Source: RUG12461 sp045661345 (GTDB taxonomy: Bacteria > Bacillota > Clostridia > Lachnospirales > Lachnospiraceae). Taken from it: 64,000 bases of DNA. Shown here one piece after another: positions 7,467 through 14,994 of the stretch. The notes beneath the pieces are model-generated. The model was not told the origin of the DNA and did no database searches. It was given only the letters and a program-made list of their open reading frames with translations. Each line of letters begins with the position of its first letter. Within the stretch, counting starts at the first letter, position 1. The stretch spans positions 1 to 64,000 of the forward strand of contig JAZRFM010000016.1 of NCBI GenBank assembly GCA_045661345.1, read 5' to 3'. A program made the position numbers and the translations under genes.

Positions 7467-8276
7467 ATGGAAAAATATATTGAAGGAAACAAAGAAGCGT
7501 GGGAAGAAGCGTTTGATCACAGAGACCCATCATGGGGAACAGACATCACAGACCGCATCCGAAAAGAGGATTATCCCTTTTTCCATGAAGAGATGAAAAG
7601 CGTTCTGGAACAGCTTGATACGGAAGGGAAAGTGATTGGACATTTTTGCTGCAACAATGGCCGGGAGCTGCTTTCTCTGGTAAAATGCGGAAAAGCGGCA
7701 AAAGGGATAGGGTTTGATATTGCAGAGAATCAAGTGGCATTCGCCAACGAGAAAGCAAAAGAGTTGAATGTGCCCTGTGTTTTTGAAGCTGTGAACGTTT
7801 ACGATATAGATGACCGCCACAAAGAGCAGTTTGATATTGTCATCATCACGATCGGCGCACTCTGCTGGTTTGATGATCTGAAACGGTTCTTTGGCGTTGT
7901 TTCAAAGTGCATGAAGCCGGGTGCGGTGATCGTGATCCATGAACAGCACCCGTTAACAAACATGCTGGCGACGGAAGGCGAAGAGCAATACGACCCGGAA
8001 CATAAAACGGAATGCTGCTATTCCTATTTTGCGCATGAATGGAAAGGAAATGAGGGAATGTATTACATAACCCGGAAAGCTTACCATTCAAAGACATTTA
8101 CGGATTATACCCATCCCATGTCTGAGATTATCACCGGGATGTGCAGCAGTGGGATGGTTGTGTCCGGGTTGCAGGAGTTTGATAACGATATCAGCGGTGG
8201 CTTTGCAGCAATTAATCGCTGCGGGTATCCCCTTTCCATGATCATACAGGGGAAAAAGCCGCTGTCACCCTTGTAA
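7467..8276 (+). CDS. Class I SAM-dependent methyltransferase
   Basis: A 269-residue protein. The ATG at 7467 is preceded by AGGAGGA; an upstream in-frame extension would overlap the tRNA and was rejected. It begins MEKYIEGNKEAWEEAF, typical of a methyltransferase subfamily found in Clostridia. The SAM-binding glycine loop is atypical (GHFCCNNGRELL around residue 60) instead of the usual DxGCGxG, followed by an acidic strand end (GIGFDIAENQ) and motif IV (FDIVIITIGALCWF). It lies alone between the tRNA and a dehydrogenase gene. Substrate unknown. Confidence 0.8.
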   Translation: MEKYIEGNKEAWEEAFDHRDPSWGTDITDRIRKEDYPFFHEEMKSVLEQLDTEGKVIGHFCCNNGRELLSLVKCGKAAKGIGFDIAENQVAFANEKAKELNVPCVFEAVNVYDIDDRHKEQFDIVIITIGALCWFDDLKRFFGVVSKCMKPGAVIVIHEQHPLTNMLATEGEEQYDPEHKTECCYSYFAHEWKGNEGMYYITRKAYHSKTFTDYTHPMSEIITGMCSSGMVVSGLQEFDNDISGGFAAINRCGYPLSMIIQGKKPLSPL

Positions 8277-8366
8277 ATCTGATTCCGAGGTCCTGTATGC
8301 GTATAAAAACACGGTGCCATGCTGATTTCACAAAACGGCGGATGCCATAAAACACGGAGGAAAAGT

Positions 8367-9323
8367 ATGAAGATCGTTTTACTGGAGAGACTGAGCGTTG
8401 GAACGGATATGGATGTTTCCTGTTTTGAGGAGCTGGGAGAGTTCGTTTCCTATGACAATACGATTACCGTGGAGGAAGTGGCGGAACGGATCCATGATGC
8501 GGATGCGGTTATCGCCAATAAGGCGCCGATGAACGAGCTTTCCTTAAGGGATGCGCCCAATGTCCGGTTTATAGGAGAACTGGCCACCGGATATGATAAC
8601 TGTGATATTTCATATTGCAGGGAGAGAGGCATCCGGGTGGCAAATGTGAGCGATTACTGTACCGCGATGGTTGCCCAGCATACCTTTACCCTGGCGCTGG
8701 CTCTTTCACAAAAGCTTTTCCATTATGACAGCTATGTGAAATCAGGAGAGTATGCTTCTCAAAAGAGATTCTCAAATTTTGACCTTCCTTTCAGGGAGCT
8801 GGATCATAAGACCTGGGGGATCGCAGGATACGGAAATATCGGAGCAAGGGTTGCCAAAATTGCGGAAGCCTTTGGATGCCGGGTACTGATTCATTCCATT
8901 ACCGGGAAAAAACATGATACCTCTCTTCGGCAGGTAGATAAGGAAACGCTCTTAAAGGAAAGCGATTTTCTCTCACTTCACTGCCCCTTAAGTGATTTAA
9001 GCAGAAATTTCATAGATAAAAAGGCGCTGTCCATGATGAAACCCTCGGCCATACTCATCAATGTTGCAAGGGGCCCCGTGGTGGATAACGCGGCGCTCCA
9101 TGAAGCACTGGAAAATGGCACGATCTCGGGAGCGGGACTGGATGTTCTGGAAAAGGAGCCTCTGGCAAAGGACAATCCTTTGGGACAGATCAAAGACAGC
9201 GGGAAGCTCATCATCACGCCTCATCTCGCCTGGGCCTCGGTTGAAGCCAGGGAGAGGTGCGTGAAGGAGGTTTTTCTGAACCTGAAAGCCTTTATGGAAG
9301 GAAAAGAGAGAAATGCTGTGTGA
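8367..9323 (+). CDS. D-2-hydroxyacid dehydrogenase (glycerate/lactate dehydrogenase-like)
   Basis: A 318-residue NAD-dependent dehydrogenase of the normal family length. The ATG at 8367 follows GGAGG. It shows the Rossmann motif GIAGYGNIGARVAKIAEAFG near residue 150 and all three catalytic positions: Arg in NVARGPVV (~235), Glu in LEKEPL (~260) and His in TPHLAWAS (~285). It would reduce a 2-keto acid such as hydroxypyruvate to the D-hydroxy acid in the cytoplasm. The exact substrate cannot be read from sequence. It is separated by 90 bases from the methyltransferase and converges on the DUF6033-linked genes. Confidence 0.88.
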   Translation: MKIVLLERLSVGTDMDVSCFEELGEFVSYDNTITVEEVAERIHDADAVIANKAPMNELSLRDAPNVRFIGELATGYDNCDISYCRERGIRVANVSDYCTAMVAQHTFTLALALSQKLFHYDSYVKSGEYASQKRFSNFDLPFRELDHKTWGIAGYGNIGARVAKIAEAFGCRVLIHSITGKKHDTSLRQVDKETLLKESDFLSLHCPLSDLSRNFIDKKALSMMKPSAILINVARGPVVDNAALHEALENGTISGAGLDVLEKEPLAKDNPLGQIKDSGKLIITPHLAWASVEARERCVKEVFLNLKAFMEGKERNAV

Positions 9324-9373
9324 AGATGAAGCCGCTGCTTGGGCAAAGGAAGCCGGCTATGCTGCAGCGATCC

Positions 9374-10378
9374 CTACAGCTGAATATCAATCCCTGCGGG
9401 GGCTGAGATATCCGCGCCCTGAGGGACGACAAAAGACCCAGCCGCATATCCGCTGAAATCAGCCTGCATTCCCGGAATGGCGGCCCCTTTTTCCATCTGG
9501 TGCTTGATCGTCGCTTTCAGATAATCCATATCCGCCTTGACGATCGCTTTCTGCTCCGCAGCACGGTGCTTTCGCTTCAGCTCTTCCAGTTCCTCCCTGC
9601 TCATGTGCGGATCCAGAACCTCCATGTTTTCCAGCTGAGCCATTGCCTCTTCCAGCTGTTCCAGCTCCTCCTCCCCGAATTCCGAGATCATCTCGTTCAA
9701 CTCGGTCATCGCCGCATCGGAAAGCGCCTCACTGCGCTCCTTTGCCTGCGAAGTGAGTTCCTCCAGCATTTCGCTGCGTTCCTCGAAGATCGCATCCTCT
9801 GTTTCGGTCACTTCCTCTTCCTCGGCTTCGACCAGGGAACTTTTAAGCGCAGCGGCTGCTTCCTCGGAAGCCTCCTGTTTTTCGTCACGCTTCCCTGTGT
9901 TTTCCACCAGCTCCTCCAGCTCAAGGTGATGCTTCTTTTTCCTCGCCACCAGCTCCATTCGTTTGGCGTGAGTCAGTTCCGCCTGCAGATCCTCCGGGTC
10001 TCCGTCTCCTGCCGAGACTTTTCGCTTCACTTCCAGCACCTTCCGCTTCGCGGCAATCACGGCCTGTCCGGCACCGAGGGCATTTTTTGCCCTCAGGATC
10101 TTCATTTCCACTTCCTTGAAGTTATATGTTCTTTTGGATTTGGCTTCCTTCTTTTTGTTCTTCGTTGATGTGCCCGTCAGCTCCAGAAATCCGTTTTTCT
10201 TGTTCTGAGGCATCCGGCTTTCCTCCATGCCCCGAATCAGCGCTCTGATCTTCTCTGTTTTTTCCGCCTTTTCTTCCGCTTTTCGGTCGGCGGAGGCGTT
10301 ATTCCAGAAGGAGGCGAGAGCTGAACTCTTCTGCAGGGAAGATGTGTAAGGTTTTTGAGAAAAAAATACCGTATTCAT
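9374..10378 (-). CDS. Coiled-coil protein paired with a DUF6033-like gene
   Basis: A 334-residue, highly charged protein dominated by long Lys/Glu-rich helices (EELVENTGKRDEKQEASEE, LEQLEEAMAQLENMEVLD). It has no signal peptide and no membrane segment. The start follows GGGAGGGAAGAAA. It lies 15 bases downstream of the DUF6033-like gene and is surely cotranscribed, so it shares the sigma-D-like promoter at 11385-11411. The C-terminus is glycine/alanine-rich with a short PQGADISAPAG stretch. I do not recognise the family. The promoter suggests a role with motility or envelope functions, but that is inference. Confidence 0.7.
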   Translation of the reverse strand: MNTVFFSQKPYTSSLQKSSALASFWNNASADRKAEEKAEKTEKIRALIRGMEESRMPQNKKNGFLELTGTSTKNKKKEAKSKRTYNFKEVEMKILRAKNALGAGQAVIAAKRKVLEVKRKVSAGDGDPEDLQAELTHAKRMELVARKKKHHLELEELVENTGKRDEKQEASEEAAAALKSSLVEAEEEEVTETEDAIFEERSEMLEELTSQAKERSEALSDAAMTELNEMISEFGEEELEQLEEAMAQLENMEVLDPHMSREELEELKRKHRAAEQKAIVKADMDYLKATIKHQMEKGAAIPGMQADFSGYAAGSFVVPQGADISAPAGIDIQL

Positions 10379-10393
10379 TTTCTTCCCTCCCCG

Positions 10394-11272
10394 TCATCCT
10401 TTGAAATCGATATGGGTTCCCATCGTCATCTCCGCTTCCGCCAACACATGGTCGGAGGCATACTGATAGGAAAACTCCCGCACTTTGGAAAGCAAACCTT
10501 CCAGAGAATCCGACTCGAAGGTCTCGACCGTATCCTTCTTTTCTATCGGCTCTCCTTCTTTTTTCTCAGTTCCCTTTTCTGCTTTCCGCTGATCTCTGGT
10601 CTTTTGGATGCGATCCTCGCGCTCCTGCTTCTCGGCCCTCTTCTTTTCCTTTATTTTTTGTTCTTTCTTTTCGGTCGCTTTCTTTTCTATGCGCTTCTTC
10701 TGCAGATCGTTTGCCTTGTCCACAGCCGCGAAAAAGCTTTCCTTGCCGTTCGCATCCACCGATATCCCGAAATTCTTCACGTTTGCGCCGCTGCTGGCAA
10801 GGCTGTTCTTTGCCTCTGTCAGCTTCGCACCGGACATGGAAATGATCCCCTCGTACTTTTTACGGAAGGATTCATCCTGAGCCATGCGTTCGATCTTGTC
10901 TTCGTCGATCAAAACCACCTGTTTATTTGCATTGCCATAGGAAGCTGCGTTCGCCTGTACCTGACTCTTCGTGTCCCTGCTGACGGTGATGAATTCCATA
11001 TTATGAAACTTTGATTTCAGCTTACTCAAATAATCCTTCGCCTGATCCGAAAGCTTCACATCCCCGATTGTATTCCCATATTCGGTTACTTTTGGTACAA
11101 GGGAATTCTTTGCGTTGACAGGAGAAAAACCCGTGTTTGCGGTTTTATTCTCCTTTACAGAGCCGGTCTGACCGCTTCTTTCCGCAGCCGCCCCTTTTGT
11201 ATTCTCCGGCTGCCCCGGTCTGTACGCCTGATTTGCCTGCTGATAAGCAGAAATGCCGTAAAAACCCGTCAT
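10394..11272 (-). CDS. DUF6033-like protein
   Basis: A 292-residue protein starting MTGFYGISAYQQANQAYRPG, a start I associate with the DUF6033 proteins of Lachnospiraceae. A compact central domain carries KLSDQAKDYLSKLKSKF, FITVSRDTKSQ, KQVVLIDEDKIERMA and KYEGIISMSGAKL. It is followed by a long Lys/Glu coiled-coil tail (about residues 185-240) and a conserved end. GGGAGG precedes the ATG. Function is not established for the family. It is the first gene of a two-gene unit behind an exact GCCGATAT -10 element of the sigma-D/FliA type, which links it to the flagellar regulon by inference. The pair splits paralogues A and B of the kinase-like array. Confidence 0.72.
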   Translation of the reverse strand: MTGFYGISAYQQANQAYRPGQPENTKGAAAERSGQTGSVKENKTANTGFSPVNAKNSLVPKVTEYGNTIGDVKLSDQAKDYLSKLKSKFHNMEFITVSRDTKSQVQANAASYGNANKQVVLIDEDKIERMAQDESFRKKYEGIISMSGAKLTEAKNSLASSGANVKNFGISVDANGKESFFAAVDKANDLQKKRIEKKATEKKEQKIKEKKRAEKQEREDRIQKTRDQRKAEKGTEKKEGEPIEKKDTVETFESDSLEGLLSKVREFSYQYASDHVLAEAEMTMGTHIDFKG

Positions 11273-11384
11273 AACTCTTTACCTCCCTGTAAATGTCATG
11301 AAATCCATTTCATGCTGTTACCGTAACCGCCGGATTTCTCCTGACGTTTGCGATAAAAGCGACAATATTGGTTATCTTCTCTTT

Positions 11385-11411
11385 ATATCGGCACGAAGTC
11401 CGTTTCTCTTA
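11385..11411 (-). promoter_or_regulatory. Sigma-D (FliA)-type promoter
   Basis: On the minus strand, TAAG (11408-11411), 15 bases, then GCCGATAT (11385-11392). The Bacillus subtilis sigma-D consensus is TAAA, about 15 bases, GCCGATAT, so the -10 is an exact 8-base match and the -35 is off by one. It lies 113 bases upstream of the DUF6033-like start. Confidence 0.6.
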
Positions 11412-11439
11412 ACCCCGAAAAACATTTTTTTGATTGATT

Positions 11440-11489
11440 TTGTACTTTTGACAAAAACTTCCAAAATCGGCTTGTACTTTTGACAAAAA
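11440..11489. repeat. Direct repeat TTGTACTTTTGACAAAAA
   Basis: Two exact copies of an 18-base sequence (11440-11457 and 11472-11489), 32 bases apart, about three helical turns. A related CAACTTTTGACA occurs at 22335-22346, just before the promoter of paralogue C. They could be -35 elements or activator/repressor sites for the divergent genes here. Confidence 0.6.
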
Positions 11490-11547
11490 AGGGCTTCTAG
11501 AGCAGAACAAGCGGTTTGAACTCAGTGATTTGAAAAGGGAGTGCATT

Positions 11548-11802
11548 ATGACCGTCATATTTTCACGCGACACCTATTACGCCAGTGATGCGATCGGAGC
11601 TCAATGCTGTGCGTTATCAGGAATAACTCACCCCGATTTTTTGTACTATTTGGAGAATCAACGCTCAGATTTTACACATTTCATTTACAAAAGCTTAAAA
11701 TATGAGATAATTCAAAGAGATGCGGAAGGCTATCGACAATCAGATCCCGGAAAGGATTCATCAGAAATAAGAGGCGCTGTTTTGACAGCAGGACAGGGCT
11801 GA
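11548..11802 (+). CDS. Hypothetical small protein
   Basis: An 84-codon frame starting at an ATG preceded by AAAGGGAG. The translation (MTVIFSRDTYYASDAIG...) shows no motif I recognise, and its C-terminal part (DPGKDSSEIRGAVLTAGQG) looks like non-coding read-through. It sits between the direct repeats and the promoter of paralogue B. It may be a small real gene or a gene remnant. Confidence 0.3.
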   Translation: MTVIFSRDTYYASDAIGAQCCALSGITHPDFLYYLENQRSDFTHFIYKSLKYEIIQRDAEGYRQSDPGKDSSEIRGAVLTAGQG

Positions 11803-11825
11803 AACAAAGAAAAATGATATTTATT

Positions 11826-11863
11826 TAACAAATACTGCCATTTATGCAAATTGATCGTATAAA
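11826..11863 (+). promoter_or_regulatory. Promoter of paralogue B (shared motif)
   Basis: TTAACAAAT upstream element, -35 CTGCCA (11835-11840), 17-base spacer ending in CG, -10 TATAAA (11858-11863). It aligns base for base in spacing with the promoters of paralogues A and C. Confidence 0.7.
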
Positions 11864-11917
11864 CAGTTAACCGAAGAAAACGTCTATGTAACTCTGGCGC
11901 AGAAGGAGGAAAAAAGT

Positions 11918-14900
11918 ATGGATGAGATGAATAGAAGCCGCATGAGAAACAACGCTTTCGCAATGGACGAAAAACAGTCCCAGCTGCAGCGCGATCTGGG
12001 AATGATCACGCGTGAACGAATGAATCCCCTCTTTATGGAGAATCAGACAAATCAGGTCGATTTCGGATTCGAGATGATCGAGTACGTTTCCGAACAGCAG
12101 GTGGCGGCAAATACATTAAAAATCAACCGCCTTTTGGATAATGCCGGGGATCTTCATCTCTCGGCCGCACAACGGACAGATCTTGAGATCCGGAGAAACC
12201 GGAATCTGGATTTTGAGCTTGTCAATGATCAGTCAAAGTCGAAAGACAGTGACGAAATGAAGACTGTCAAGAACGATATCCGGGAATTTGAAAGAATCCT
12301 GTATCAGTCTGCCAAAACGGAGGAAGAGCGTCAGCAGATGATTGCCGATGCGATGGCACACTGCCAGAGGACGATTGCCGATTGCAATACCTATCTGAAA
12401 AAGGGGAAATCTTTCTTTTTCTGGAGGCAAGGTCGTTATGATCAGGTCGCAGCGGCAAAAGAGCGGTTTCAAAAAGACTACGATACCTTCTTGAAGCTTT
12501 TTGATGCGTCTGATACGATGAAAACAGGGTTCCGCGCCAATGACAGACTGATCGATCTGATGAATGTGGAAGCGGTCAATGAACGGGTAGCGCAGAAGGC
12601 TATGGAGGAAGCTGAAGAGGAGTACCAGAGGGAGAAGTATCAGGAACAGAAGACAGAGGAAGAATACGAGTACGAAGAGGGGGATTCGTTCGAAGAGATT
12701 CCGGCGGAAGAACAGGGGCAATATCAGGAACAGAAGACAGAGGAAGAATACGAGTACGAAGAGGGGGACTCATTCGAGGAGATTCCGGCGGAAGAACAGG
12801 AGCTATATCAGGAGCAGAAAGAAGAGCCCTGGCGCGAATGGGGAGGAGAAGCAGTACCATTTGAGCAGGAGCAGCAGCAAGAAGAGCAGCAGCAAGAAGA
12901 ACAGCAGCAAGAAGAACGGCAACAGCAGCAGAAAGAGGAGCCCTGGCGCGAATGGGGAGGAGAAGCAGTACCATTTGAGCAGGAGCAGAAAGAGGAGCCC
13001 TGGCGCGAATGGGGAGGAGAAGCGGTACCATTTGAGCAGGAGCAGCAGCAAGAAGAGCAGCAAGAAGAACAGCAGCAGGAGCAGAAAGAAGAGCCCTGGC
13101 GCGAATGGGGAGGAGAAGCAGTACCATTTGAGCAGGAGCAGCAGCAGGAAGAGCAGCAGCAAGAAGAGCAGCAACAGCAACAGCAAGAAGAACAGCAGCA
13201 ACAGCAGCAGCAAGAACAACAGCAGCAACAGGAATTATATGGAACGAAAGTGCTGGATCAGCTGAAGAATCTGGCGAAAACGCCGGAAATGCAAGCGATC
13301 GAAGCTGCGATTACAGATATTCAAACCGAGATGGCGAAGGAGATGCCCGCCGTCCAGGTGATGCAGGATAAGGATCAAGAGAAGAAAGCAGAACGCCGCG
13401 CGCGCAAAGGCAAGGATGGTGTGGATGCTCTTTGCGTGAAAATGGTCAGACTTTTTGGCGCATTGGATCAGCGCATTAATGATTGCCTGAAGAAGGAAAA
13501 TGGTGCGGGATATGGAGGAAATGACGCATTAAAGGATATTCTGGAGAACCTTCGGGAACAGACGAAGGTGGATCGTACCCAATTCAAGGATAAGGTTGTT
13601 CAATATCGTTCCTATATCGCAGGGAATGCAGAAGAAGCCGCCAAAAATCATTCATGGTTTGATGCATGGAAATATGTCCGTAGCGTTTCTTATGATCTGG
13701 ATGAGAAAGACAATGGATTGGAAACCGTAACCGTGGGAGCAGGTGCTTCGATGATTACGTTAGTCAAGGATACAAAGAAGAAACAAAAGGTTTATTTCCG
13801 TCAGGGAGAGAACGCAGGAGGATGGAATTCGGAGGAGCTGGTGAAAAACTTTATGGAGTCTATCAAAGGAGAAATCCAGCTCGACGACGTCACGAAAGAG
13901 GATCTCAAGAAGGCATTTGGACATTTATTCCCCCAAAATGTACTGGACGAGGTCAAGGACGCATACAGGAAGGCGAATGAAGCAAAGCTAGAACGTGCGA
14001 TAGACAAATTGGACGAATTCAGAGTAAGCCAATATCGGAGTAGTGATGTCAGGAAAAATATAGATGGGTTTGTTCAGACCGCTGCCTGTCCGGGAATACT
14101 CAAGGAGATGTACCGGAATGCAACCGATAAAGTCAGAACAGAGATAGGAAAAGCCTTTACCTTATTTGCGAAGAAGCATTTCCAGTGGAGTTTTTCAGTT
14201 GGCTCTGCGAGAATCGATCCGGAGCAAAGTCTCACAGACCGAAATGTTGCGACAAGCAGGTTGGCCGGCTTGCTCGGGCTTAGTTCCATGATCAGCGATT
14301 CCAGAACAGCCGTGATCAAAAAGGATGGAAAAGAGGTCATGGGAAATGTGATGGAGGACTCAAGGGGGAAAACAACATCTCAAATGAGGGGTGACTGGAC
14401 CTACTCTGATAAGGCGATCGGCCAAGCGTATACGTTGCAGGTCTTTGATATGATATGCGGGCAGATTGACCGGCATCACGGGAACTATCATATCATCGAA
14501 AAGAACAGGAATGTGAACAGCATCAAGGCAATCGACAACGATATGTCCTTCGGAAAGCTGACGTGGGATACCATTGCAGAAGGGCACGAGAATATCTCGC
14601 CGCTTACGGAAAGTCATATGCGGGCAATGCCAATCGCGGTAATCAACCAGATACTTTCGCTGGATAAAAAGATTTTGCAGGAGGCGCTTGGTGATGTCCT
14701 GGACAGTGACAGCATGAATTATTTGCTGGATCGACTTGGAGGTGTACAAAGAACCATCATGGAATATGCCGAAAATCCCGAGTCCGGACTTCAGATAAGC
14801 GCGGACGGCAAGGCAGCCGAGTTCACCGGAGAAGATAAGGACGACACGCTGCGGATGCTGAAAGCGGTCAGAAAAAACAGGGATGCCCGCACCTTAATCT

Positions 14901-14977
14901 GGTGGGATAACCTTACGGAAAAAACCCTTGATGAGAAAATAGAGGCGAGAAAAAAGGAATTGGCGCAGAAAAAATAA
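11918..14977 (+). CDS. Kinase-like protein B with Q/E-rich repeat linker
   Basis: A 1019-residue soluble protein behind AGAAGGAGG. Residues 1 to about 225 are the region shared with A, C and D. Residues about 240-440 are a Gln/Glu-rich linker built from tandem repeats (28-residue unit twice, 19-residue KEEPWREWGG unit four times). Residues about 600-1000 have landmarks of the HipA/CtkA/PI4-kinase-like fold: a nucleotide-loop-like GAGASMITLVKDT with KVYFR, a helix with NVATSRLAGLLGL, a catalytic loop QIDRHHGN (Asp about 851) and a metal site KAIDNDMSFG (Asp about 873). The C-terminus ends in a helix (LDEKIEARKKELAQ). Inferred: an active kinase acting on an unknown protein or lipid. It is followed after 17 bases by a SpoIIE phosphatase gene, so kinase and phosphatase are probably cotranscribed. 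Confidence 0.8.
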   Translation: MDEMNRSRMRNNAFAMDEKQSQLQRDLGMITRERMNPLFMENQTNQVDFGFEMIEYVSEQQVAANTLKINRLLDNAGDLHLSAAQRTDLEIRRNRNLDFELVNDQSKSKDSDEMKTVKNDIREFERILYQSAKTEEERQQMIADAMAHCQRTIADCNTYLKKGKSFFFWRQGRYDQVAAAKERFQKDYDTFLKLFDASDTMKTGFRANDRLIDLMNVEAVNERVAQKAMEEAEEEYQREKYQEQKTEEEYEYEEGDSFEEIPAEEQGQYQEQKTEEEYEYEEGDSFEEIPAEEQELYQEQKEEPWREWGGEAVPFEQEQQQEEQQQEEQQQEERQQQQKEEPWREWGGEAVPFEQEQKEEPWREWGGEAVPFEQEQQQEEQQEEQQQEQKEEPWREWGGEAVPFEQEQQQEEQQQEEQQQQQQEEQQQQQQQEQQQQQELYGTKVLDQLKNLAKTPEMQAIEAAITDIQTEMAKEMPAVQVMQDKDQEKKAERRARKGKDGVDALCVKMVRLFGALDQRINDCLKKENGAGYGGNDALKDILENLREQTKVDRTQFKDKVVQYRSYIAGNAEEAAKNHSWFDAWKYVRSVSYDLDEKDNGLETVTVGAGASMITLVKDTKKKQKVYFRQGENAGGWNSEELVKNFMESIKGEIQLDDVTKEDLKKAFGHLFPQNVLDEVKDAYRKANEAKLERAIDKLDEFRVSQYRSSDVRKNIDGFVQTAACPGILKEMYRNATDKVRTEIGKAFTLFAKKHFQWSFSVGSARIDPEQSLTDRNVATSRLAGLLGLSSMISDSRTAVIKKDGKEVMGNVMEDSRGKTTSQMRGDWTYSDKAIGQAYTLQVFDMICGQIDRHHGNYHIIEKNRNVNSIKAIDNDMSFGKLTWDTIAEGHENISPLTESHMRAMPIAVINQILSLDKKILQEALGDVLDSDSMNYLLDRLGGVQRTIMEYAENPESGLQISADGKAAEFTGEDKDDTLRMLKAVRKNRDARTLIWWDNLTEKTLDEKIEARKKELAQKK
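12638..13245 (+). repeat. In-frame tandem repeats encoding the Q/E linker of protein B
   Basis: An 84-base unit occurs twice (from 12638 and 12722). A 57-base unit encoding KEEPWREWGGEAVPFEQEQ occurs four times (from 12818, 12932, 12989 and 13084), separated by CAG/CAA/GAA runs. All units are multiples of three, so length changes by slippage or recombination keep the frame. Confidence 0.9.
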
Positions 14978-14994
14978 AGGGGTAATCAGCAGGC

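Noticed and set aside
9500..10168. A 222-codon plus-strand open frame
   Set aside because: Antisense to the coiled-coil partner of the DUF6033-like gene, which has a good ribosome binding site and operon position.
12803..13228. Leucine-run membrane-like protein on the minus strand
   Set aside because: It is the antisense of CAG/GAA glutamine-glutamate repeats in protein B; the same artefact occurs at 23078-23464 opposite protein C.
12818..13245. CRISPR-like array
   Set aside because: The repeats are irregular in spacing, multiples of three and in frame with a long protein, and no cas gene is near.
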